The notes below the pieces were generated by a model. It saw nothing but the letters and a program-made list of their open reading frames with translations, searched no databases and was not told the DNA's origin. A stretch of 64,000 nucleotides of DNA from Primulina eburnea (Eukaryota; Streptophyta; Magnoliopsida; Lamiales; Gesneriaceae). Position numbers and translations under genes: made by a program. Of this stretch, positions 35,149 to 46,257 are shown piece after piece. Where the stretch lies: positions 43,320,682 through 43,384,681 of the forward strand of contig NC_133104.1 in the NCBI RefSeq assembly GCF_022965805.1, in the 5' to 3' direction. Every line of letters begins with the position of its first letter. Position 1 is the first letter of the stretch.

Positions 35149-36660
35149 ATGGCTTACATTTTCTTGCCTGATCAAGACTATTCATGTGATGATCGAAGAA
35201 ATTATGCTGCTGCATTGCCAATTTTGGACAATGCGGATGCTGAAGCCTGGCTTCCTAGCTTGTACGACGAGAGCAATGATTTCAAGAGGCTGAAAAGGAC
35301 AGCAAGTTTAGGCAATTTCACTGACAGCAGCTCTAGCAGCATTTGCAGCAATGGGAGTATTCCACGTACTAATAGCGTGAGTAGTCTGAGCAGCGTGCCG
35401 AGGCCTCACTTCCGAGATCATATAAAGATGTACAATCAACGATTCCTTGTGGCTGAGGCGGTGGAGGAAGCGGCAGCAGCCATTGGCAATGCTGAGGATG
35501 GAGGAGCCGTGGAAGGAGAGGGCAATGGTGATGGTATGAAGCTGCTCCAGCAGCTCATTTCTTGTGCTGAGGCCGTTGCTTGCCGTGACAAATCGCACGC
35601 CTCATTTTTGCTATCCGAACTTCGGATTAATGCATTGGTATTAGGTACTTCTTTCCAACGCGTGGCGTCCTGTTTTGTGCAGGGGCTTGCCGATAGACTG
35701 GCTCTGGTTCAACCCCTTGGCACCGTGGGCTTTGTCGTTCCAAAAATGAACGTGACAGATGCTTTATCAGACAAAAAGGAAGAGGCGTTGCGCTTAGTTT
35801 ATGAGAATCTGCCGTATTTTCAGTTCGGTCACTTTATCGCGAATGCCTCGATTTTGGAAGCCTTTGAGGGAGAGAGTTTAGTTCATGTGGTGGACTTGGG
35901 GATGTCACTTGGTCTACCACATGGTTACCAATGGCATGGCTTGATTCATAGCCTTGCCAACCGCCCTGGCCCACCGCCTCGGCTCCGGATCACCGGAGTC
36001 GGACTATGTGTTGACAAGTTTCGAGCCATCGGAGACCAGCTCGAAACATATGCACAGAGCCAAGGGATAAATTTGAACTTCTCCATTGTGGAGAGCACCT
36101 TGGAGAACCTAGATCCAAAAGACATTGTGGTGTATCCGGGCGAGGTTCTTGTGGTGAACAGCATCTTTAAGCTGCACTCGGTGGTTAAAGAGAGCCGGGG
36201 CGCGTTGAACTCGGTTCTAAAAAATATCCACGTGCTGTCGCCAAAGGTACTAGTACTAGTCGAGCAGGACTCGAGCCACAATGGACCATTCTTTTTGGGC
36301 AGATTTATGGAGGCACTACACTATTACTCAGCTATATTCGACTCCCTCGATGCCATGCTACCAAAATATGACACTAAACGAGCCAAAATGGAGCAATTTT
36401 ACTTCGCTGACGAAATAAAGAATATCGTTAGCTGTGAAGGGCTTGCTAGGGTCGAGAGGCACGAGAGAGTTGACCAATGGCGCCGAAGGATGAGCCGGGC
36501 CGGATTCCAGCCGTACCCTTCGAAAATGCTGTCACAAGCCAAGCAATGGCTCAATAACATCAATATTTCTGATGGTTACACCATTGTGGAGGAAAAAGGT
36601 TCCCTCGTGCTTGGTTGGAAATCCAAGCCTATTGTGGCTGCTTCTTGCTGGAAATGCTGA
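35149..36660 (+). CDS. GRAS transcriptional regulator, RAD1-like
   Basis: Intronless 503-aa protein. The N-terminal 130 residues are variable, with a Ser-rich stretch (SSSSSICSNGS). The GRAS domain runs from about residue 131 to the end: leucine-rich region I (KLLQQLISCAEAVACRD), VHIID-type motif as VHVVDLGMS (245-253) with the preceding LPYFQFGHFIANASILEAF, the PFYRE-like region around VLVNSIFKLHSVV and VLVEQDSSHNGPFF, and the SAW motif WRRRMSRAGFQPYP...GYTIVEEKGSLVLGWKSKP...SCW. GRAS proteins act as nuclear co-regulators. The start MAYIFLPDQDY and PILDNADAE...WLPSLYD resemble what I recall of RAD1, needed for arbuscule development in mycorrhizal symbiosis; that subgroup call is from memory and unverified. 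A TATA box lies at 35050. A strong hairpin lies 60 bp past the stop. Confidence 0.9.
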   Translation: MAYIFLPDQDYSCDDRRNYAAALPILDNADAEAWLPSLYDESNDFKRLKRTASLGNFTDSSSSSICSNGSIPRTNSVSSLSSVPRPHFRDHIKMYNQRFLVAEAVEEAAAAIGNAEDGGAVEGEGNGDGMKLLQQLISCAEAVACRDKSHASFLLSELRINALVLGTSFQRVASCFVQGLADRLALVQPLGTVGFVVPKMNVTDALSDKKEEALRLVYENLPYFQFGHFIANASILEAFEGESLVHVVDLGMSLGLPHGYQWHGLIHSLANRPGPPPRLRITGVGLCVDKFRAIGDQLETYAQSQGINLNFSIVESTLENLDPKDIVVYPGEVLVVNSIFKLHSVVKESRGALNSVLKNIHVLSPKVLVLVEQDSSHNGPFFLGRFMEALHYYSAIFDSLDAMLPKYDTKRAKMEQFYFADEIKNIVSCEGLARVERHERVDQWRRRMSRAGFQPYPSKMLSQAKQWLNNINISDGYTIVEEKGSLVLGWKSKPIVAASCWKC

Positions 36661-36720
36661 GTAACAGTTTCGACCGATTCTATGCTCCGAGCTGATACAT
36701 TTTCTGTATATTAATTATTG

Positions 36721-36763
36721 TTGGATCATAAAATATACATTTGGTGTATATTTTATGATCCAA
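36721..36763. repeat. Perfect 18-bp inverted repeat downstream of GRAS gene
   Basis: Arms 36721-36738 (TTGGATCATAAAATATAC) and 36746-36763 are perfect reverse complements around the 7-base loop ATTTGGT. The homology continues less perfectly outward (TTAATTATTG / AACAATTAATT). It lies 60 bp after the stop codon, so it is probably in the 3' UTR. It could be a short foldback element, an RNA stability or end-formation hairpin, or chance in AT-rich DNA (unlikely at 18 bp). Confidence 0.9.
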
Positions 36764-37578
36764 TAACAATTAATTCAGACAATGAATATCATCACTCTCC
36801 AGTTAGCATAGAATCATCACCCCATTTCCTTTTTTCATCTGCAAAAGTGGGATTGAGAGTGATCTCACATAAAATAAAACAATGATCTTAATATATATGC
36901 GACTAAAACTGTCTTAAAAGTTTAGAAATTCCTAAAAATAAGACAAAATCCTGAATTGAGAATGATATCTTCAGGACCTTATAAAAAATTTGGAATTGGT
37001 TTGGCGTGCATAGAAAGTGTGGTTGTGGTTAGAAACAAGAATATTCACATTCTTTCATTCTTTGTCTAACTTTTAGGCCGATTGTTTCAGGGCCTTATGG
37101 AGGAGGTATAATGTTTCCCTGTTAATTTACTTTTCAATCATTTTATCTTCTTCTTTCGACTTAACACTATTACTTTTACAAATGTATCTATACAATCTTT
37201 TGACCATACTGTTAATTAAACTAGATTTATATTCATAGCTCTCCTAATTTAACTAAACTAATGCAGATACTAATTTTTTTTAAAAGATAGACGATCCCGA
37301 AGAGGGTGAAAAATTCCTCTAATCTAGCTGAATACCATTTGAAAAAACCGAAAAGTACATAACCCACTAAGTATATATAAATTATATTCAAGTAGAAACC
37401 AAGATGTGTGTAGGATCGATGGAAAACTAACCTACCCCTGTGGAAAGTCGAAACCCGGTCCGCTGTCTGGTCCTGGGTATTAATGTGCAATAAGGTGAAA
37501 AGTTTTGGGCTGAAAGCTGTGAATACTCGAGAACGGGAAGTTGGTGTCAGTGTGACTCGGGAACAGAACTCGGTTGAC
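36764..37578. other. Spacer between GRAS and NDPK2 genes
   Basis: AT-rich spacer plus the NDPK2 promoter and leader. Reading frame is open upstream of the chosen NDPK2 start as far as an ATG at 37483, which would add 32 residues. Confidence 0.4.
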
Positions 37579-39704
37579 ATGGATAGTGTAGCCATGGTCT
37601 GCGGAGGAGCTGCTGCAACTCCCTATGTTTCATCTCTACTTACCTCACCAACCGCAAGACATGTACGCGTATCCTGCGCATCAACCCAATGGCAAACCGC
37701 CCACCTCGCAGTGTTCCGACCAAAATCCCATCTTTTCGCCTGTTCCTCGTCTTGTCACTATGCATCCAAGAAATCCCACAAAACCCGTGTCTTTCTTCCT
37801 CACTTGGTGGCTTCGTTGGTATGTGTACGCTTCAATGTTCTTGAATTTACTTTGTTCAATTTATTGGGGGTTTTTACCTCTTTCTTTTTTTGGGGTTTTT
37901 CTTCATTGTTTCTGTACAGGAAGTGGAGGAGACTTATATAATGATTAAGCCGGATGGGGTTCAAAGAGGGCTTGTAAGATTTCTATCTTTTGCAAAAGTC
38001 TGAAATGTTTAAGCTTTACTTGCGTTTTTGAAATTTTCATTGGGTTTGGTTTGGTGTGGATTTTATTCGAAAAAGTGATATGTTTGAGGTGGTTTTTGTT
38101 TAGGGACAGGCTTTTTAGATTTCTTTTTCCTTTTCCTTTAAAGTTGAACTCTTTAACATTACGTGCATCGATGTTGTTGAATTAGTCACAAAGTTTGTTT
38201 GTTTATTGAAATTTATTTGCGAGCGATTCTTGTGAAGTGAGGTTTCATTTCTACTTCTGTAGGTTGGAGAGATAATTTCCAGGTTTGAGAGGAAGGGTTT
38301 TCAGTTAACTGGATTGAAGCTCTTTCAATGTCCCAAAGAATTGGCACAGGTCTGTTTTATGAACTTTAGTTCAATGTTGCTAGTTGTACAGTCAGGCTTA
38401 AGTTGAGGTTCAACACCTCATGTTTTGAGAAAGCATATATTTTGAAAATTATGCATTATGATTGAAATATTTTTCTTTGAGTGTGCAACTACTTCCAACC
38501 GGTTTGCTGTCCATGCTTTCATAATGCAAACTTACTTGAAACAAGTATTGTACCAGTTTCCAACATATTTGTGTATGTGATTTGGTGGGCTTCATAGTCT
38601 TGGAGAAGTGACTAATTGGTTGTGCCTTTTCTGCGTATTTTAATATTGATGACTAGGAACATTACAAGGATCTACAGTCAAAGCCGTTTTTCCCAAAACT
38701 TATCGACTACATTACTTCTGGTCCTGTTGTTTGTATGGTATGATTTGTCTCATTCATGATCTTTAAACTCGTACTTTTGTAAAGTAGTATACTTCCGTTG
38801 CGGGTATTTGACTGTTGTGGCTTGAACAATTTTGGCCAGGCATGGGAAGGAGTTGGTGTTGTCGCATCAGCCCGAAAGTTAATTGGTGCGACAAATCCTC
38901 TTAATGCTGAACCAGGCACAATTAGAGGAGACCTCGCAGTTCAAACTGGAAGGTAACTCTGTGAAATAGAATTCCTTTGGCAATAGACAAGAGTCTTGTT
39001 TTCTTTTTCTATCTTTTAGCTATTGAACTGTTGATGAATGAATTGGCAGGAATGTGGTTCATGGAAGTGACAGTCCCGAGAACGGAAAACGCGAAATAGG
39101 TAAATCTACCCACTCCATTCACTTTATCTCAATGTGATTATTCAAGTCCTTGTTTTGCTGAAGGTTTGAATGTGAAAACTTGATCTTTCAATGTAAATTT
39201 TTGCTGAACTTTCTTAGTAGAAAGTGGCTGTAATGTCATCTATATCCAACCTATGTGTTATACACATGTAGAATTGTGGATCTTGAATTCAGTTTCTTCC
39301 GATTGTGAGGAAGATGCAATTATCATTATTTATTTTCTAGCTCTTATAGTTGTTTTATCACGAGTTTCTCACCTTAAACTCTTGGTTAGTTTGTACCATC
39401 TTAATTTTTACTTTAATTTCAACCTGAATGAAGTGGAAAGGATCCATTCTTCATTGTATAAGAATAAATATATGTAATTTATAGTAATGATTTAAATTGT
39501 TGAATTTTAGGCTGCTCAGATAAACTGGCAGGTTTGCCTATGGCATGAAATCTTACATCTAATGTTTGTGTTGCAAAAACCCTTTTGTATCTGGCACCTA
39601 TTGCAACTATTTTCATGTTGGATTTCTCTTCTGCAGCTCTTTGGTTCAAAGAAGGAGAACTATGCGAATGGTCGCCAGTTCAAGAGCCGTGGCTGAAGGA
39701 ATAG
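37579..39704 (+). CDS. NDPK2: Nucleoside diphosphate kinase 2, plastid type
   Basis: CDS join(37579..37818, 37920..37973, 38263..38349, 38657..38737, 38840..38952, 39050..39099, 39637..39704), 230 aa. It transfers the gamma-phosphate from NTPs to NDPs by a phosphohistidine intermediate. Motifs: [78 protein letters not shown] with the catalytic His at about residue 196, and the C-terminal [12 protein letters not shown] and PWLKE. The first 80 residues are Ser/Ala/Thr-rich with few acidic residues and end before the first catalytic-core exon, fitting a chloroplast transit peptide. An in-frame ATG at 37483 would lengthen the N-terminus. I prefer 37579 because the sequence from there looks like a transit peptide. 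Exon layout and phases are all consistent. Confidence 0.93.
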
Positions 39705-41525
39705 TTTTCTTGCTATACCGACGATTCTTTACTTCCGCTCATCAAGCGCCAGTCATGTGAGTGATTTTTTTTTTTGTTTTTGTAATTCTTACACTTGCTC
39801 TGAAACTTCACATTTATTCCATTTTATCCATGATTGTCAAGCCAAGTTTTGTTGAAATTATTGGATCATTCTTTTGTCAATTTGTTGGATTATATCTTTC
39901 CTATTTCAAATCACCGTTTTTCGATCAAGCCACTACTCTCTATGTGCAAACAAACCTTTGTAGCTGATGATCAGGAAGTCACGATCTCAAGCGAGAAATG
40001 AGATGCCATCCTTTGGTTATTGTCGCATCTAAGAGCGTATCAATAAATGCCCCAGGCGTATACAGGTTAATTTGGGTAGAAATGTGGTGAGTGGAGAAGT
40101 CCTGTGAAGAATGGGAAAAAAAAAAAGAAGAAGAATTATTTAATTAATTAATCTCTGGTAGTCCAAAAAATAAATAAATATTTCCATGTCTAGTCAAAAA
40201 TAATATGCTGTTCCAAAAAGGAGCATATATTCTGACGCAGTTCCCTAATCATCATTTTCAAAAATAAATACAAATGAAACGCCTCCTCGATTGTATCGAC
40301 TTTTGTATCATGAATCATTCATACCATATAATAATTAATTAAAATTATAAAATATCTTTTTTTATTATAATTTTTTTTGCAAATGCTTCATCGTATAGCG
40401 ACGTCTTCATTATACGTACAAAAGTTTCTCTAAATATTATAGTAAATATTAGAACATCTTAAATACGAAGTCAAATCACAAAATAATAATAATAATAAAA
40501 GAAGAGTTAATGGAGAAAAAGGTTTATTTTTTAAAATGGTCGCACTTGAAAATTTCAATGCCGGAACTATTCCTCTTCTTGGGGACTTTCCCATGTTGAT
40601 AGAGACACGAATATTCTATTTTTCATCAAATAATAGATATGAATTTTCCTACTCTTGTTTGCAATAATAGCTCCTGGTTTTAAAGACCGGTTAAATTTTA
40701 TATTTATAAATTATAAAAAAGTTTCGCAAAAATCAGGAGCCGATAGTGTTTAAAAATATAGTGAAAAGTTAAAAATAAGATGTAAATAGTGTTTGATAAA
40801 TAAATGATTCTGTAATTATTTTTTAACATAATATCTTTTGTGTCAAGATTTTTAAATTCAAATGCTAACGTTTAATGCTATATAAAAAACATACTATTTC
40901 TAACAATTAACATCACTGGATTGTTCAAACTCCTCAAGGTAAAAATTTATGTGAGATGGTCTTATTGGCGTATTTTGTGAGACATATATCTTATTTAGTG
41001 ATCCATATAAAGATTCGTGAGATTCGTGAGCCGAGTATTACTTTTTATTGTGAATATCGGTAGGGTTGACCCATATAAAGATTCGTGAGACTGTCTCACA
41101 AAAGACCTATTTCAAACTCAGTTATTACAAAACTAAAAACTAAGAAAAACCAGGCGACGTCACTGTACATGTCAAACAAATAATAAACCATGGTTGTCTG
41201 CTGAAACTGAAATAGTTCTCATTCAAGAAAATATTGTTATTGTCGTTCTGATTTTTAAACCTTGGTCCCTATCAGCAAACAATAACAGTGTTTACGAAAA
41301 ACTTTCTTGATTTTTATCTGCGTCGTTTGCTAGCAGTGTGATCATCTACTAGCATACGAAGTTTCGATGGATTCTTTTTTCATGAAATTTGCTCGTTTCA
41401 AGCAGCTACCTGTGTCTGCTTTCATGCTGCTGATTTGAGAGTAGATACCTGGTGATTCATTTTTATTGGGTTTTTTTTTCCCTGAATTCTGGTCTACTCG
41501 ACATGGGATTCGAAGTCGTCGGTTT
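39705..41525. other. Spacer between NDPK2 and Moco-sulfurase-like genes
   Basis: 3' UTR of NDPK2, AT-rich spacer, MITE copy E (40933-41110), and the promoter/leader of the next gene. No other coding region is supported. Confidence 0.4.
40933..41110. mobile_element. GTGAGACGGTCTCAC-family MITE, copy E
   Basis: 178 bp with perfect 9-bp flanks TTCAAACTC (40924-40932 and 41111-41119). The ends are more diverged than in copies A-C (TGTGAGATGGTCTTA left; GAGACTGTCTCACAAAAGACC right), and there is an internal ATTCGTGAG repeat. Confidence 0.8.
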
Positions 41526-42871
41526 ATGGGTTGGGAAACATTGCAAACAATAATGGCGAAGGATGCAGAAAAGAGCATAGGTCTATCACAGAAGATGAAG
41601 GTGAGAATTATCTCTATTATGATCCTAGAGAGAATAAAAATATTGATTTGTGTGTCTTTTGACTTTTATGAATCAGGGAACTAAGGAAGAAGACATGAGA
41701 AAATCGTTATTCGGTTTGGTTTCGAAATCGCAAACAGAAAATGCCAGACCGAGCAGTATGGTTATTAAGGCAAGACCTCTGCAGAAAGAATTATGATTTT
41801 TCAGGGAAAAATGTCTGATCATTCGCCAATTGAAATACATGAATTCACCCCTTTTTATCTACTGGTTCTATCAGAATTAATCATTCATCTATTTTTTTTA
41901 TTGAAATGAAACAGAAGAAACATGGAGTTATTCCGGCGCATATAGTTGCAGAAGCCATTTCAACACTCCATGGTCTGGACCTCAGATGGTCAGGACCGAT
42001 AACTCCGGCAGAAATGCAGTATGTGGAACAATATGTTATCGCGAAATATCCTGAGTACTCGAATGCCCTCGTAGAAGGTGGAGAAAAAACCGACCTTTAT
42101 GATCTCTGTGTCAAAGAAAATCTCACCGAATCCCAACCCGTTGACAAGCGAAAATCGCCTAGAGTGGTTGTTTCCCGAGATTCATTTACGTCTTCCTTTA
42201 ACGGAAGCAGCTTCACCGATCTTGAAAACACGCAGCTGGAGCCATCAAGATTGCTTAGCATCCTCACCAAGAAATCATCATTCCTCGGGAGCTTCATTTC
42301 AATCCCTGAAATTAAAGCACGAAACAAGGTTCTTAAACATTGCGGATTACCGGATGATGAATATCTAGTTCTCTTCACGCAAAACTACAAGGATGCGATG
42401 ATGTTGGTTGGAGAAAGTTACCCGTTTTTCAAGGGGAACTTTTATCTCACTGTTATTGGAGAAGAAGCCGATAGTGTAAGGGAATTCGCAAGCTACAAGG
42501 AATCAAGAGTAATCTTGGCACCAGAAACTTGGTTGAATTTGAGGATAAAGGGATCACAGCTGAGCCATTACTTCCGAAGGAAATGTAAAAATACACCTAA
42601 GGGACTTTTTTCTTACCCAGCTGAAGCGGATGGGGCCCGATATTCGATGCATTGGATTTCAGAAGCGCATCGTAACTCGTGGCACGTCTTGTTGGATGCT
42701 ACGGAAATGCCGGTGGGCGAAGAACATCTTAATCTGGCTCTCCATAGACCAGATTTTGTGCTGTGCAGCCTTGACAACGCGCATGCTACTTCTTCCAAGG
42801 TGACCTGTCTCTTGGTTAGGAGAAAATCTTTTGACATGTCGTCTTGTTCGTCCACTCAAATGCACGAGTGA
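41526..42871 (+). CDS. Molybdenum-cofactor-sulfurase-like protein, PLP-transferase fold
   Basis: CDS join(41526..41600, 41677..41769, 41915..42871), 374 aa. The large exon matches the plant Moco-sulfurase-like family (aminotransferase class V fold). It has LHGLDLRWSGPITPAEMQYV, NKVLKHCGLPDDEYLVLFTQNYKDAMMLVGESYPF, ESRVILAPETWLNLRIKGSQLS, GLFSYPAEADGARYSMHWI, WHVLLDATEMPVGEE and a final PDFVLCSLDNAHATSSKVTCLLVRRKSFD. True sulfurases carry a PLP-binding Lys in an SFYK-like motif where this protein has SLDN, and there is no MOSC domain, so catalytic desulfuration is doubtful. The protein is also short compared with about 800-aa sulfurases. The intron after 41769 uses a GC donor (AAG|GCAAGA), which keeps phase. 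The start at 41526 is the first in-frame ATG. Confidence 0.82.
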
Positions 42872-43296
42872 CAACGTCACGTAATTAAGGTTAATAAACA
42901 ACAAGTGCCAATGGATTCTTGAATCGCCTGACCCGCGCAAACTCCACTCATTGATCGGACTAATCATAGGACCAATGCAAAACAGCGGATGCAGCTACCT
43001 GATCAGCCCTTATATATAGTACAAGGCTGGCTAGATTCATTTAATTTGAAGTACTCCCTACAACATATTAATATATATTTTGTTATTTACTCAAATAAAG
43101 GTTAAGTTTCATTGTTGAGTCGAAACTACGAGAGGTTCAGTTTTTTCTTGCTGAGAAAAAATTGTGGCATTTCAATTCACGAAAATTAACATGGCAAGTG
43201 CTGATTTTCCACTTCTGCATGGTATATAAAGCTGAAAACTTCAATCTCATTCAAAAAAAAAATTGGGTTTTACTTTGGTCACTTTTTAAATTGGAA

Positions 43297-43332
<36 letters not shown>

Positions 43333-44680
43333 TAGTAAAAGATACGTGCTCCCAGTGGAATACAATGGGGTACAAAAGTTTTATATTTAGATTTTTTTAG
43401 ATAAATAAATACAAAAAAAAAAAAAAACACACACACACACATATTTTTTATGTGTCCACGCACCAATTGTGTCCATCTTTGTGCTCACAGCTATGAGTAG
43501 CGTACACATAGTGGATGGACGATTTTGATATATTTCACAATTGGAATATAAAAGTTTGATATGCACAAACTCTGTAATTGGCAAACAAAGTTTTGAATAT
43601 AATCTTTCAAAATACAAACTTGTCAACTTGTTTTATTATATATTTGTATAGTTATCCTATTCTCTTTTTTATGTGACTCGATATTGATATGATTAATTCA
43701 ATCGATCGGAATATAAAAGTGAAGCGTTATGAAATGAAGTAGAGAAATTGCGTTACTCGTATATTTATAATTTTTTTCGTAGAATTAATTAGTAGAAATT
43801 AAATATAATTTGATGCAAGATTAATTCAACTCAGATGTTAAAGAATCCATATAATTCAAGAATAGATTCCATGTGCCAGCTCACCCCGTGTATATAATGT
43901 TTTTGGTATGTTATCAAAATAATTATTCCATACAATTGCAAATACGTTCCAAAATTTTACATTATTGAAAATTTAACGACCAATTATATTTTTTAATTAC
44001 ATGGCGTGACATTATAAAATCTATATTCAAAAACAAAAATAGTAATTTATTTATAAAAACAAAGAATTTAAGCAGAAAAAAGGAAAATAAATTTATACTA
44101 TTCAAAATTGTTGTTTCATCTATCCTTGAATATTTTGGAAGAGTACATTCAAAAGTTCTTGATCTTTTCAATTAAAATGTTATATAAAATTACAAACAGG
44201 TCTATGGAATTTATAACTAGAAAAACCTAAAAGCAGTAATCTTGATTTTGAAATTGTAGATCTCTTGTGAAACGGTCTCATGAATCTTTATCTGTGAGAC
44301 GGGTCAACTCTATCCATATTCACAATAAAAAGTAATATTCTTAGCATAAAAAATAATAATTTTTTATGGATGACGCAAATAAGAGATCCGTCTTACAAAA
44401 TACGACCCGTGAGACCGTCTCACACAAATTTTTGTCATTTCTCATATACCCAAAATCTTTTTTTTTCACATGATATATATCTGAGTGCTAGTATTAAAGT
44501 AAATACAACTTATTTATTCACGTCTCTAATTCAATAAGAAAATTTTATGTATATTTTCACACACAACTTTATTTAATTAACTTGAATATAAAAAGTATCG
44601 AAATTATTAAAATATAATCAGCTAGATATTAATTAAATATGTGTTTAGGACCTTAATTAAAAAACAACAGGCCTCTCCAA
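42872..44680. other. Spacer with microsatellite, possible Helitron end and MITE copy F
   Basis: AT-rich. Contains a (TA)n run at about 43300-43330 ending at ACTAGT, an AC microsatellite (about 43425-43440), and MITE copy F (about 44255-44436). The final part is the 3' flank of the minus-strand PADRE gene. No gene is supported. Confidence 0.4.
44255..44436. mobile_element. GTGAGACGGTCTCAC-family MITE, copy F (inverted)
   Basis: Same orientation as copy B: starts near GTAGATCTCTTGTGAAACGGTCTCATG and ends CCGTCTCACACAAATTTTTGTC. No clear target duplication remains, suggesting an older insertion or a damaged edge. Confidence 0.7.
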
Positions 44681-45187
44681 CTAAATGTAGGGTGAAGTTT
44701 CGAGGATGGTTTCCAAAGCAGGCTGCCATGATCTTTGTCTCGAGAACCCGTCTTCCGCCGCCTTCGAACAAACCCTCATCGCGAAATCTTCGACTCTCTT
44801 GGCTTCCAAACTACTGGGAAATAGACAGAATTCCGGGAAAATCTTGGAGAATTTTAGGGTTAACGCTGCTTGTTTGAAGTTCTTGGATGCTTTGTAACCG
44901 AAGAACTTCATCTCGTCGAACGTCAAAACCGAGTATAACATCTCCATGGGGAGGAGGAAATACAGCTCTCCTCCCTCGAGTTCTTCCTCCGCGCACATTC
45001 CTTGAATCCTCTGCCCGACTTTGAAGTGGTGAGATTCACACAGGAACTGGCCTGGATTTTGCAGCATGATCTCCGCTGCTACCACTGGTTTTCTTGAGTA
45101 GATCATCAGCTTCCCATCAAGGGCTAGCACCTTAACTACGCTACTACTAGAAGCCATTGATGGAGCACAAAGTGCTACATTACCCAT
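44681..45187 (-). CDS. PADRE-domain (DUF4228) protein
   Basis: Single-exon, 168 aa. MGNVALCAPS at the start is a potential N-myristoylation/palmitoylation signal. It is followed by the PADRE core: VVKVLALDGKLMIYSRKPVVAAEIMLQNPGQFLCESHHFKVGQRI, then YFLLPMEMLYSVLTFDEM. The C-terminus (EDGFSRQRSWQPALETILE) carries the conserved short motif seen at the end of many family members. PADRE proteins are small plant proteins whose genes are often induced by pathogens or abiotic stress; the biochemical role is unknown. Length is typical (150-200 aa). A TATA-like element lies 47 bp upstream. Confidence 0.9.
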   Translation of the reverse strand: MGNVALCAPSMASSSSVVKVLALDGKLMIYSRKPVVAAEIMLQNPGQFLCESHHFKVGQRIQGMCAEEELEGGELYFLLPMEMLYSVLTFDEMKFFGYKASKNFKQAALTLKFSKIFPEFCLFPSSLEAKRVEDFAMRVCSKAAEDGFSRQRSWQPALETILETSPYI

Positions 45188-46257
45188 GGTTTTGTGTGGT
45201 GTGATGTGTTGGCTAGACAGACATGTGCTGCTCTATAAATAAAGTTTGGAGTTTTAATAATTTATTTAATTTAACACAGACTAGAATTTTTAAATCATCA
45301 TTGATTAACTTAATTATATATTTTTTTAAAAAAAATTCTTTATTTATTTCTCTAAATAAATAATTTACTGATCTTCTGATATCTGAATCGTCGTGAGCTT
45401 TATTAATAAATGAGAACGTAGTTTGGTTAATATTCTTTTTCCCTAAATATTATAGATATAGAACATGTAAGCCATTTAATTCAGTTTAGATACCGTACGA
45501 GGTCTTATAATTTTACACAAAATTTTCAAATAAAATTTGGTTTTTATGGAGATTAGCAGTTTTTACTTAATCTTGAAAACCCACAAGTAATCTAAAAGAA
45601 AATCAATTAAACCTATTTCGTTGTCTTAATTTCACATATCTATACTATACTATATATATAACTAGTTACTAACTTACTTTGCACACGAGATGCATGTGTA
45701 TAATTTTTTTTATAATTATCGAGAGATTAAAGTGAAATTTGACAAATTATTAACGGCTAAAGTATTATTTGAATTGCTGTAATTTAAAAAAATAAAAACA
45801 AAAGTGTTTGTTGAAATTAAAAAATAAAAATAAAACAAAAGTGTGACAATAATATAACATAAAAGCAAAATTGGAAGATCAAAAAACAAATCAATACACC
45901 TTTTTGTCTCTATTATAGAGATTTTTAATAATAGTAATAGATTAAACTCGAACACCTCATATTAACTAACTTTGATATGTCGATGTGACCTAAAAGTTTC
46001 TTCATAGTTCTACGTACACTTCATTATTTGTTGGTTAACTTTGCAGGTGCAAGTTTATTAGTAATTTTTGTATATCTACTTGAGTTCAAGTTATGTCAAT
46101 AAATATTATCTAATCATTAATTTATAAGTATCATATTTTGATAAAATAATATATATTTTTTACACAAATATTGTCAAACTCAAAAAAAACTAATATGACT
46201 CAACATCGCGTACCATGAAACACTAATATTAATCAAGGGGCCATATATGTGTGAAAC
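45188..46257. other. Spacer between PADRE gene and SINE
   Basis: PADRE promoter (TATA-like TATTTATA on the minus strand at 45234-45241), then AT-rich DNA. ACTAGT with a preceding hairpin on the minus strand at 45660-45700 resembles a Helitron 3' end. No gene is supported. Confidence 0.35.
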
